Part shown: positions 54,600 through 64,000 of the stretch, in pieces
How positions within the stretch are numbered: the stretch's first letter is position 1
How the letters are laid out: every line of letters starts with the position of its first letter
Assembly: GCA_012064385.1 (NCBI GenBank)
Contig: QRDG01000534.1
Location: forward strand, 62,001-126,000
Reading direction: 5' to 3'
Source of the DNA: Puccinellia tenuiflora
Lineage: Eukaryota > Streptophyta > Magnoliopsida > Poales > Poaceae
Length of the DNA: 64,000 nucleotides
Position numbers and translations under genes: made by a program
Notes under the pieces: generated by a model
Databases searched by the model: none
Told to the model about the DNA's origin: nothing
The model's input: only the letters and a program-made list of their open reading frames with translations

Positions 54600-56420
54600 C
54601 GATCTCCATGATCTCCGCCGGGGGCTGCGCAACCCGTACCTAGGGTTCGCCCGCCGGTCATGTTGATCGGCTGCCCTAGACAGTTTTTTTTCCGATCCGT
54701 TGATTGGTTTTTCTCTCCGCCGGTCGCTCGACCGGCGTTTTCTTTTTTGGTTTACCGATCATAGATCGGATTGCGTCGCCCACCGCCCATCGTCTTCTCG
54801 CGCCTCTACTCCGAACACGGATCGACTCTGCACCGGCCAACTCCTCCACGTCGGTTATCGCGGCCGACTCGCCGGGGCCGACTTCGCAACGGCCGGCTGC
54901 TGCGCCTGCCTCGGTAGGCTGCTGCGGCCGTCTTGCCAGCGCCGACTCCGCACCAACCGGCTCATCTTCACCAACCGCGGGGCTAGGTCGGACGCGTCGT
55001 CCAAGGGATGCCTTGATGCGTCGCACACGGCTGCTCTCGTCCGCACGGTATCCATCGCCGGTTCATCTTCGCCGTCATCGACCGGGACTCCATCGACAAC
55101 TTCGCCATTGACTCATCTGATCTGCGCGTCGTCGTCCCCGCCATGGCGCATACAGCGCACGTCGGTCTGATCAATTGACAGAGCGTCCGTCTACGCCAAG
55201 CACGTTCCCGAGCAAGCGCCTACCACCGATCGAGCTACGGGCTGCCATTGCGTCGCCCCTTCGGGCCGCAGCGCCGCCGCCTTTGGTCCACGCTACCGGC
55301 TGCCAATGCGCCTTCTAGGCGTGTACGCCGCCGGCGGTTTTCGCTGTCGCATCGACTCACGCCCCGCAGCTATGACGCCCCTCGGGAGCGTCGATGCACG
55401 CAGTCATCTTCGCCGTCCCCGCGCCCCGACGTACTTCACTTCCACCGCGCCAACCCATGGCGCGGGTCGTCACCGTCCGCGCAAGGTCTTCGCCACGCCG
55501 CTGGGTTCTTCCTCGCCTACTTCGACTACCGCTGCCGCGCTTCTACAGGTAACCTGCATGGCCACTCCAGGCCGTCGCAGGTCTCGCCGACACGACACGT
55601 ACTCTAGGCGTCCAGCATGGCCACTCCAGGCCTATGCTACTTTCGCCGCCTTCTACGTCTTCGCCCACCACGACCTCGTCGCTAGCGTCATCATCCCCGT
55701 CACTGACTACGTCTCCTGTGCTAGTCATCTGACACTGGTGTATGGTTCACGGTGGTCCCTACCCCCGCTCGCACGGTACTGGCAACACCGGCGCGTGCTT
55801 CATCCCCAACGTGTCTTCGAGTCTGGCAAGCTCGGATTGACGCCTCGTCTTCATCGGCTTCGACAACGTCCTCGGCATCGACTACCTCCTCGACGACTGC
55901 CTCGACCGCGTCACCGACTTCTTCTATGCGTACTCGGTTCTGGCAAAACCGGAGTATGCCTTCGTCCCCGATGTGCGCATGGTTCTGGCAAAACTATGGC
56001 TGCATCTCGTCCTTGACGGCTCGGACTGCTTCGACTCCGGCATCGGCATCCTCGACGACTGCCTCGTCGCGTCTCCGTCATTCTCCACGCGCACTATGCG
56101 CACGCGGCCTCATGTGCGGCTACCTCAACACCGGCATCCCCGACCATGACATCGACCACGGCGACCCCTCGCACGGCTACCTCGACCAAAGCGCACCGTC
56201 CAACGCTCTCGGCTCCCTCGACATCGGCACAAAGGGCTATCACCTCGCTTGAGCACCTCATCAGCTTCCTCTACAGTCTAAGCTTCTGCACCGCGACACC
56301 GTCCACGACGTTCCCGCTACGACTACAGGGGGATGTCAGCACACTGGATTCTTCTTCGGCTTATCTCCAGTCTGACCGTCCGCGATGCTCCTGTTGTTCA
56401 CGACGCTACCGCTACGACTG
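54600..56420 (+). other. GC-rich interior of the small LTR element
   Basis: Several overlapping open frames (for example 55306-56016 and 55752-56252) give Ser/Thr/Arg/Pro-rich products with short internal repeats (TCGACGACTGCCTCG, GGTTCTGGCAAAAC). No family is recognised. It may derive from a host gene or from decayed gag; the open frames may simply reflect high GC. Confidence 0.4.
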
Positions 56421-56428
56421 TGGGGGGA

Positions 56429-56609
56429 TGTTAGAGTATGGTATATGCGGGTCGTTAGGATAGTATAGGGTAGAGTTAGAATCTATCTCCATCTATTGTC
56501 TGACTTGACTTGTACTCCAAGATGACCCCTGTACGCCTATATATACTTGCCCCGAGGCTCAATAATATATCCAACATATTACGCCAATCTCCCTGTCTCC
56601 AGTTCTACA
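56429..56609 (+). repeat. Right LTR of the small element
   Basis: It matches the left LTR with about six differences, including one single-base gap (CCCCTGAGG against CCCCGAGG). Confidence 0.92.
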
Positions 56610-56641
56610 AAAACATCTTATATTTAGGAAAAAAGGGAGTA

Positions 56642-57126
56642 TATAGTGAAGAACATCTTTATGATGTGGTTGAAATAACAATGACTGTATTCCAGTTGCT
56701 ACAGCAACCTTGTTAGTTCCCTTGGAGAACCAACATGTGGTTAGAGGCTAGGTGATTAACGAAAAAGAAATGAAGAACGAGAGAAAGGAAAAAATAAACA
56801 GAAACCCGAACGGAAAAAAAAAGGAAAGAAGGGGAAAACCCCGCCTTATTGGGTCAGCCCACCAGGAACAGCAAGTGGACGAAGGTCAGGCAATGGACTT
56901 GTGTGACATGTTTTCTGACTTAGCCTTTAGAGTGGATCAATGGGGCTTCTGAGATTTATTTGGCCCATCGGTCATACTCGAGAGTGTATTGGCCTGCTTT
57001 GGCTGAGTTTGCTCACGGTCGGGCGGGTTAGCTGACGATCTCATGCATCCATCTCTGGTGCACCGAATAAGAAATGCTGGATCCTAGTCGTATCAATCAT
57101 CGTGTCACTGGAGCCTGACATCATAA
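56642..57126. other. Gene-free spacer
   Basis: It contains an A-rich stretch (56755-56850). No gene or transposon end is recognised. Confidence 0.4.
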
Positions 57127-57281
57127 GGGCCCGCTTGGTTGGTAGTATTTTAGCCCATACGGGGGTATAAAATCACGGACCTATAGAGCTCCGTATTATT
57201 TCCGCTCAGAATTAGCCACGCGCGGAGAAAAGCGGGGGTAGAATTACGGGGGTGGAATTAAACGACGAACCAATCGGGCCC
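57127..57281. mobile_element. Tourist-like MITE
   Basis: A 155-bp element with ends GGGCCCGCTTGGTTGG and the complement of GGGCCCGATTGGTTCG, flanked by the trinucleotide TAA on both sides (57124-57126 and 57282-57284). This fits PIF/Harbinger MITEs. Confidence 0.88.
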
Positions 57282-57284
57282 TAA

Positions 57285-58037
57285 GTGGTTTTTCTGGATG
57301 TTCCAAAAAAAAATGAGTTATCTTACGTTTTGAGCCCAAAATTCAGACTTTTTTTTTTCGGAAGTTCCGTTCCAAATTCAAACAGATAGTGTGCAGAGAG
57401 TTTGGTAACTAAGAGAAGGTGCAAATTTGGGGCGTAATGTGGAGGAAAAAAAGATTGATGATGTACATAGCGTAACTAAGAGAAGAGTGCAAATCCGCGC
57501 TAGAAATGTAGTAGTGCGTGCTACTCAAAGTAGTACTGCCAGCACGAGCTAGGCAAAGAGCTAGCGTTGAACTTGAGGAATTTAATCCCCAGCCGCGATC
57601 CCGATGTCGCTGCTAGACTAACCACTAGTAGAGCGTTGAACCTGACGAATTTACTGCCGGATCCACTATCCACATCATGCTTGCGACTGCCCGAAATCCA
57701 CAACTTGTTAGAGCAGAGCACTCAGCACTGCTCTTCGCTCGCCCACAGGCTAGCTCCACGTAACCAGAACCACTTCCCCAGCCCTCACAGTGCGCGCAGC
57801 TAGCTAAGCATAGCCAATGTGGTGTGGTGGTCGATCGATCGGGTCGCAGGTCAACTTCCAAATTTGGTCCCATGTTCGGATCCTGGCCCCTTGGTGATGG
57901 ACACACTGGCCATGTTCTCTCAACTTCTAGTTAGTTAATAATCAGTGCATGAAGGATGAAGCTGCAGGTCACTCGCCCGCCATAGCTTCCATTATCTAAC
58001 TACCTGCTGTCTCCAACGAATCTAGCTACCTAGCACG
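57285..58037 (+). promoter_or_regulatory. Upstream region of peroxidase 3
   Basis: Non-coding. Two imperfect direct repeats (57564-57601 and 57632-57665, both starting GCGTTGAAC and containing GAATTTA) lie 500-600 bases upstream of the gene. No transposon ends are seen. Confidence 0.4.
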
Positions 58038-58044
58038 TATAAAT
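58038..58044 (+). promoter_or_regulatory. TATA box of peroxidase 3
   Basis: TATAAAT lies 155-161 bases upstream of the ATG. A second candidate, ATAAATA, lies at 58170-58176, too close to the ATG to be likely. Confidence 0.6.
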
Positions 58045-58198
58045 GCTGTTACACTTCACCGATTGATACATCCATCTATCCATCCCCGAGCTGTAGCCCA
58101 GCTACCACACTGCAGCTAAGCTAAGCCAAGCTAACACTTGCTGAGTGACATCGATCTATCTAGCTAAGCATAAATAGTCTAGCACGCTTATAGTGGAG

Positions 58199-59294
58199 AT
58201 GGCCAGCGCTGGCGGCAATGTCGGCGGCGGTGCCCGTGTCTCTGTGCTCGTCGCGTTCTTGCTCTTCGTGGCCGGCGTCGTCGTCGACGCGCAGCTCAAG
58301 GTCGGGTACTACGACTCCACCTGCCCCGGCGCCGAGGACCTCATCTCCACCATCGTCCACGCCTCCATCCGCATGGACAGAGGCAACGGCCCCGGCCTCG
58401 TCCGACTCTTCTTCCACGACTGCTTCGTCAGGGTACGTGCCCATTCACATACCCGCGCCGCCTCCATTGTTGTACATAGCTACGGCGCTGACATAGCTAG
58501 CTGCATTGGTTGGTTCTTATTGTCAGGGCTGCGACGGGTCGGTGCTGCTGGACGACCCGACGGGCACGCCGGGCAACCAGACGGTGGAGAAGACGGCGCC
58601 GCCCAACTTCCCGAGCCTGCGGGGCTTCGGCGTCATCGACCGCGCCAAGCGCGTGGTGGAGCGCCGGTGCCCGGGCATCGTCTCCTGCGCCGACATCGTG
58701 GCCTTCGCGGCCCGCGACGCGTCCCAGATGATGGGCGGGATCAAGTTCGCCATCCCGTCCGGCCGGCTCGACGGCCGCGTCTCCAACGCCTCGGAGGCGC
58801 TCGCCAACCTGCCCCCCGCCAGCTTCAACCTGACCCAGCTCGTCGCCCGCTTCGCGTCCAAGAACCTCACCGCCGACGAGATGGTCACGCTCTCGGGCGC
58901 CCACTCCATCGGCCGCTCCCACTGCTCCTCCTTCTCGTCCCGCCTCTTCCCGCAGATCGACCCGTCCATGAACGTCACGCTCGCCAAGTCCCTCCGCGCC
59001 GGCAAGTGCCCCGCGGCCACGGGCGGGCGCGACCGCGTCGTGCAGCTCGACGCCAAGACGCCGCTCTTGCTCGACAACCAGTACTACAAGAACGTCGGCA
59101 CGGGCGACGTGCTCTTCGCCTCCGACGCGGCGCTGGTCGACCGGAGCGACACCGCGGCGCTCGTGGCGCAGTACGCGGCCAACAGGAGGCTCTGGTCGCA
59201 GAAGTTCGCGGACGCCATGGTGAAGATGGGGTACACCGACGTGCTCACCGGCCCGCCCGGGGAGATCAGGAAGGTGTGCAGCAGGGTGAACTAG
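58199..59294 (+). CDS. Class III secretory peroxidase 3
   Basis: Predicted 333-residue secreted haem peroxidase with exons 58199-58432 and 58527-59294. The 94-base phase-0 intron (GTACGT...TGTCAG) lies between FVR and GCDGS. A signal peptide spans about residues 1-31, so the mature protein would begin QLKVGYYDSTCP, usual for the family. Distal Arg69/His73 (RLFFHDCF) and proximal His204 (TLSGAHSIG) are present. So are all eight cysteines (42, 75, 80, 126, 132, 211, 239, 329). The ATG at 58199 has a good context (GGAGATGGCC). Third-position GC is very high, as in many grass genes. It is closer in motif detail to peroxidase 1 than to peroxidase 2. It appears intact; specific substrate and tissue are unknown. 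Confidence 0.95.
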
Positions 59295-60843
59295 TGATTT
59301 ACTGAACCTTTTCCCGTCCAAACTGAGGCATCCATCTGCACATGTGTAGTCCGGCAACTGTAAATGGCATGACCACGCGCCACATAAGTTCGTTAGCTAT
59401 CTGCTCTCCCACCGCCGACGTTTGCCACTTGCGTCAATCATTCGTGCTTGTAACTGTGACATATAAGGGTAGGTCAGTTGTCACATTGTTTGGAAATTCC
59501 ATTGATTCATTTTGTGGGCACTACTTTGTCCTTGTCTACCTAGCTACGCTGTGTCGTATACACCGGGAGGAAGAAAGTTCTTTGTGAATTTGTAGGTCAC
59601 ATGAACACACGCACCTGCACACACATTCGACTACTCGGTTCGGTTCGGTCGGCGCCACCATGCCCCAAAACAGAGGACACTCTTGAAATTTGAAGGAAAC
59701 AAACTATTGCAGAAAATGATCATGTGTGCCTCAGTCTCACTGCATTTGTGCACATCATCCACCGGTGAAATTTCAGAAAAACCGCGTGCACGCAACACTA
59801 CAACCTGGAAGGAACGACGCCTAAAAACAGAACGAACAAACCGAACATAAACTGCATATTAGAAGGAATCGTGAGGAAAACAGAGCATGAGGCAGACCAA
59901 GCATGATATGTGCATATGCCCTGCCGCGGCAGCCTAGCTGCAGTCCTGTACATGTTGGCAACGCGCGTGTTGCATGTGTCCCTCTGTACTTTCACTTGAA
60001 CATCAGTCCAAGAACATGCGCGCATGTGGAGTTAGAAGATCACCAGCTCCTTGACATTTCGGTCCGGCTCCGGCCTGATTAAAATTATCAGCTGCAATAG
60101 TTCATGCAGAAAGGTCGCGGAATTATCTCTTCTTTTCATCTGACAATCAGGTCGTGGAGAGGTCGATCAGTAAGAAACTCCACTGCTAGCTGCAGTGGCA
60201 GTGGAAGTTGATTAACTAGGTCGATCGGCGCCGAGGAATGGAGGAAACTCCCTGTCAGTGATTGACCATACATGCATGTGATGTGAGCGTGGTATCATTT
60301 CTTTAACCACCTCTCCATGTTCTTAATTATTGGAAGAACATGCATGATCTCTGCATATAAGTTTGGCACATCTTCTGGCCAAAACAGGGCTGCGAGCGAA
60401 GCTTCTCCTCTCATCTACTCTGACAGCTTCAGGAATCGAGGAGTGGGCGAAGGGAATCACGTCAGAGGATTGGAGCAGTGGTAGCTCCATCTTTGGATTG
60501 TAGCGTGTTTCTCCGAGCTTCTGATGATCGAATGCACGCGCCTGCACTTTCCCTTGATTGAGCAAATAATGTAAGGAGGGGGCGCTTTGGATCCTTGTGG
60601 CCCGACATGGCATGAACACTGAATAATGGGTTGATTGCCTCAATGATCGATCGCACATGCGTGTAACTGTATTTATGTGTCTCTGACTGTACTTTTGCTG
60701 AGACCCTTTTTCCTTCCTTCTGAATAATCTAGGTGCTGCGTCTTCTTCGTCACACCTGTGTATGTACTTTGTCGTTCGGAAGATAGCAAGTAGTCGCCAT
60801 TTATGAGTTATCTGTCTCTCTCCATTTCATCCAATAGAACATG
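59295..60843. other. 3' flank of peroxidase 3 and gene-free sequence
   Basis: The first few hundred bases presumably hold the 3' UTR. The rest is unique-looking sequence without a convincing gene; open frames such as 60323-60658 on the minus strand show no recognisable homology. Confidence 0.4.
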
Positions 60844-60990
60844 CTCACTTCGTTCCAAATTAGAGGATGTTTTGAAAAATTCAGTGTACACTACATACAG
60901 ACTAAATCGAGTGAATAGATACCTTAAAAACTGTCTATATACATGTGATTCTAAAAAGGTAAAAACACCATATAATTCAGATGGGAGTGA
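60844..60990. mobile_element. Degenerate Stowaway-like MITE
   Basis: It begins CTCACTTCGTTCCAAATTAG, ends ATAATTCAGATGGGAGTGAG and is followed by TA. The ~147-bp length and the central ACATGTGATTCT-type sequence fit the Stowaway group, but the inverted ends are eroded. Confidence 0.65.
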
Positions 60991-60992
60991 GT

Positions 60993-63074
60993 ATATGTGT
61001 CTTTCTGTGATGTTGGATAATGAAATGTGTGGAAATAAGGTACATGTTTGTCGGTCGTCTTTGAGGCAGGACGGCAAGCTTGAGTGACATTTCATTGAAA
61101 TTTAAGAATTTCCATCGTTTCGATACATAACGAACTTTCTCTGTTTGTGTCCGAAAAAATTGACCACTTTGCCGGCATATTTGGTGTGGCAAGTGGTACA
61201 TGTGGCTTTCATCTTCCTTCACCTCAAAGTATTCTCTAATATGTCCAGGAATCGGCTATTATTGGTACATATGCGACTGAAGGTCTTTTTTGTGTGCGAA
61301 GGTATGTCCTTATGTTGGGATATGTGGAATAGACAAAATATTACTTTTTTTTTTTAACAAAGAAAGAGTTTACATGTTTTGCATTTTATTCACATGGTTA
61401 CCTGAACATGAGGATCGTACATGGTTCTCAATACAACGTGTGGAAGTTCAACAAACCCTGGATTCCAGATAGAACATAGTTCGGCAAATTTAGATAGTAG
61501 TCTCAACAGAGTCACGATTGACGAGTTGTAACTTATCATGCCTTCTGCTTTGTTCTTCTCCATTTGTATTTTATGAGGAGATTTTGCAATAAGTAAATTC
61601 CAATGGAAGGGTTACACGCATCATTATTAGTTGTAGAGGTCATGGGGATGGACATTGGCGTCTTTCTAATAAGATAAAATTGTTGCTAAGGTAGAAAAAA
61701 AGGATAAAATTTTCCAAATTCAACTAAAAACTATAAAAGGAATCACATTTGAGTAATAGTTTCTCTCCGTTATAACAGCTATTGTGTTTGTACTTTGTAC
61801 ATGTCCAGTATTTTAGAAAATATTTATTTGACACTTGAAAACATATATTTTTAATATTAATTTGCACTTGACAACCCTAGTACTTAAACAGGGAAGAATG
61901 CAATTAATTTAGAAAAGAAGAAAATCAGCAATGTTTGGTTATCATGCCAGATTTACGTGTTGAACTAACCAAGTCAACGGAAATTACGGATGGTGGTGAT
62001 GATAAGGTCGCACTGTGGTTGCTCGTTTTTTACGAGACAAAACAGGTCTTATCGGGTTTCGGCATTGTTTTGCACCCATTATTTCTTGCATTATATCCAC
62101 AAGGTTTTGGCAATAACAGTGAGTAGAATGATTCTTGAATCCCACCGCGCTTTCTCAAAAATATTTTCCCTGAGATCTTCTTTACCCTCCTCCACCACCA
62201 TGGGACAGAAGAAGAAGACACATGGGGCTGGGCGCTCCACCAACATCTAAACATGCGCAAATAGCTAGAAAGATTGGAAATTAATAAAACTTGGCAATTT
62301 TTCATCAAATATGTTCTACTTTGTGTGAAAATTGGAGTAGTGTCACTTTGCACCAGGTTATTTGTACATGCTTCATAATAAACCCCATTTTGACACTCGA
62401 AAAATAGAAAAAATACTTTTCGTAATTTTTTTTTGAATTTTTTGTGCTAGATTTCCCCTCTTAGTAGTGGTCAACTTTCTTCAATGCTAGATTTGACCTC
62501 TAAGTAGAAGATAAGCCCCCTAGAAGAGTTTAACCGGGGCTCCGGACCATGATAATAAATAGTCATGACCATGCCTCAATTCATAGCACTCGAGTAATTT
62601 ATTCAATTTATCCACATCTTTATTTCTAGCCAAATGTGGTGGCGTAGGACGAGGCTCGAGTTAGTTGATTGTTTTGAGCATATGTTGCTTGGGAGGAAAC
62701 CTCTACCGCTGCCCCACTGTCACTCATGGACCAGCTAGAGGCCAACATGAACTTCGTTCCTACCCTTAGTTAGTGGTCTATCGTGTCCCTGATTCATTCT
62801 TCATAACCAAGGCTATTGGCGTATTTATCAACTTGCTTTCTATAAAAAAATAAGCCGACGTTGAATTGGAGATAATCGAAACTCCATCCAAATCGCCTTC
62901 AATTGGTAAAGAAGCTCAATGTAGCTAGTCCTTGTAGTCGAAGGGTAAGGACCCAACAAAAGAAAGATGACCCGCAAAATGGGCCACACTAGATGCGGCC
63001 CACTCAAATGCTTTTGACGTCCGCACATTTGTGGACGCTATAAGCATCATATAGGTGCTGGAAATTGCAAATGG
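60993..63074. other. Gene-free, AT-rich sequence
   Basis: About 2.1 kb without a recognisable gene. A T10 run (about 61347-61356) followed by AACAAAGAAAGAGTTTACAT may be the tail of a reverse-oriented LINE or SINE piece. Nothing else is identified. Confidence 0.4.
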
Positions 63075-63432
63075 TACTATCTGTAGCTCGTTATTTTTCA
63101 CAATTTTTTAATGTGCATTTTTAAGTTTCAAAAAAATTAGAAGAAAACCCTGGTTGTAGGTAATGTCGAACTGCTAGTGCAAAAAATCTAAATGCAAAAT
63201 TCATCGTATTTTAAACTACAAAAAATGAGAAATCTGACAATTTAGGTTTTTGAAACTATGTACCGATCTAGATCTACATATTTGTTATTTTTACCCAGTC
63301 TAAAATATATCGAATTTTGCATACTAATAGAGTTAAACATCATCTACAACTAGGAATATTTAACAATTTTTTTGAAACTTTCAAATATCTATTCTGATTT
63401 TTTGTAAATAACGAGGCTACATGTAGGTCGGG
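63075..63432. mobile_element. Foldback MITE-like element
   Basis: The two halves are imperfect inverse complements over about 170 bases each. Shared blocks are TAGCTCGTTATT / TAGCCTCGTTATT, TTTCAAAAAAATT, GTTGTAG and ATGCAAAATTC. Exact ends and target duplication are unclear. Confidence 0.6.
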
Positions 63433-64000
63433 TTGCAAAACGCCATACTCCTGCCAATCGAACGTTGTTAATCCGTGAAATAATTGGGCCTTGGATGGGC
63501 TGGAATGTAATTCCCTTGTACTGGCCCATCAAACAGTTAGATGGGCTATGTAGTGAGGCGACCACAACGACAATCAGCTCGATAGGCCAGGCTATGATTG
63601 CTAGGTGAATATTTAGCCCAACCAGTCTATGTGAAATTTGCCACTAAGGTGGAAGCAGCCTTAAAGCAGGCCTTTTGAACTGGAATAAAAAAGATTATTC
63701 ATCCTTTCCCGCAGAAATTGCTTGGAAACATCCTGGACCGAAATTCAGTGCAGTCAGTAGTAAGAAAACTTTTCTTTGTAGGTTTCTCTAGTACGGCCAA
63801 AGTAGTCACCCATACCACCATAAACAGTACCTTGCAGGCTACTCAAACTAGGGTCGACAAAGGTGTTCAGTAATTAAGTTGATTACTGTATACTGCAGGC
63901 GATTAGGATTTGGACGTGGTAAAAGTTGACCTTGGTTTATTTTACAGTGTTGAGTGTGCTGTATATAGTCTGGGCGCAAGGGTTCAGTCACATTATTAGT
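63433..64000. other. Gene-free sequence to window end
   Basis: No gene or transposon terminus is recognised. Confidence 0.35.

Larger units (their letters stand above)
54344..56609 (+). mobile_element. Small non-autonomous LTR retrotransposon
   Basis: A 2.27-kb element with 182-bp LTRs (54344-54525 and 56429-56609), about 3% diverged. TGGTATCAGA directly follows the left LTR as the initiator-Met primer site, and GACTGTGGGGGGA precedes the right LTR as purine tract. Flanking pentamers are AAAAT and AAAAC. The 1.9-kb GC-rich interior has no protease, RT or integrase. It inserted into the Stowaway MITE. Confidence 0.9.
53802..56639. mobile_element. Stowaway MITE with two nested insertions
   Basis: Ends CTCTCTCCATTTCTAAATAT and a matching complement (ATATTTAGGAAAAAAGGGAG) are flanked by TA. 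Once the insertions are removed the element is about 165 bp, like the Stowaway at 7433. The middle ACATGTCTAGATACG block is shared with that element. Confidence 0.88.

Overview
The window looks like nuclear DNA from a large grass genome, most likely a Triticeae cereal (wheat group). The reasons are three GC-rich single-intron class III peroxidase genes set in nested transposable elements, Stowaway MITEs with CTCCCTCC-type ends, CACTA elements with GGGACTAAA-type subterminal repeats, and an LTR family beginning TGATACGTGTC that I associate with wheat. One ambiguous base (N, 3696) suggests finished BAC-type sequence. There are no prokaryotic features, tRNAs or rRNAs.

Layout. 1-3300: tail of a gypsy-like LTR element running off the left edge, then a LINE-like 3' end. 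4000-13000: peroxidase 1 (5127-6276) in a locally duplicated neighbourhood. Its 3' flank is present twice in tandem (6292-7265 and 7266-7865), each copy carrying a different MITE. Its upstream segment is also present twice (4023-4510 and 11138-12915). A CACTA element (8060-9321), a hAT element (9688-10827) and a LINE inside a Stowaway MITE (11496-12864) fill the rest. 13000-17000: degraded LTR-element pieces and a 35-bp minisatellite.

17067-44403 is a single nest. A minus-strand copia element has been split by a Tekay-like gypsy chromovirus, a CACTA element and a 6.4-kb non-autonomous LTR element. Part of the nest (gypsy LTR end, copia RT/RNase H, CACTA) is present twice, and one gypsy copy is reduced to a solo LTR. 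This implies a tandem duplication followed by LTR-LTR recombination. 44404-50710 holds three Mutator-like elements with 9-bp target duplications. One carries the C-terminus of an SRC2-like gene; another sits in only one copy of a 1-kb tandem duplication.

51000-64000 is the second gene-bearing part: peroxidase 2 (51115-52307), its broken 3' duplicate (53108-53480), a Stowaway MITE that has received both a Mutator-like MITE and a 2.3-kb LTR element (53802-56639), a Tourist-like MITE, peroxidase 3 (58199-59294), and gene-free sequence with two more MITE-like elements.

The only apparently intact host genes are the three peroxidases. All are on the plus strand, have one phase-0 intron at the same site just before the GCD motif, and encode secreted haem peroxidases of 325, 353 and 333 residues. 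They look like a dispersed gene cluster expanded by retroelement insertion. Peroxidase 2 is atypical: it lacks both members of two of the four conserved disulfides. All boundaries were read by eye; identities are estimates.
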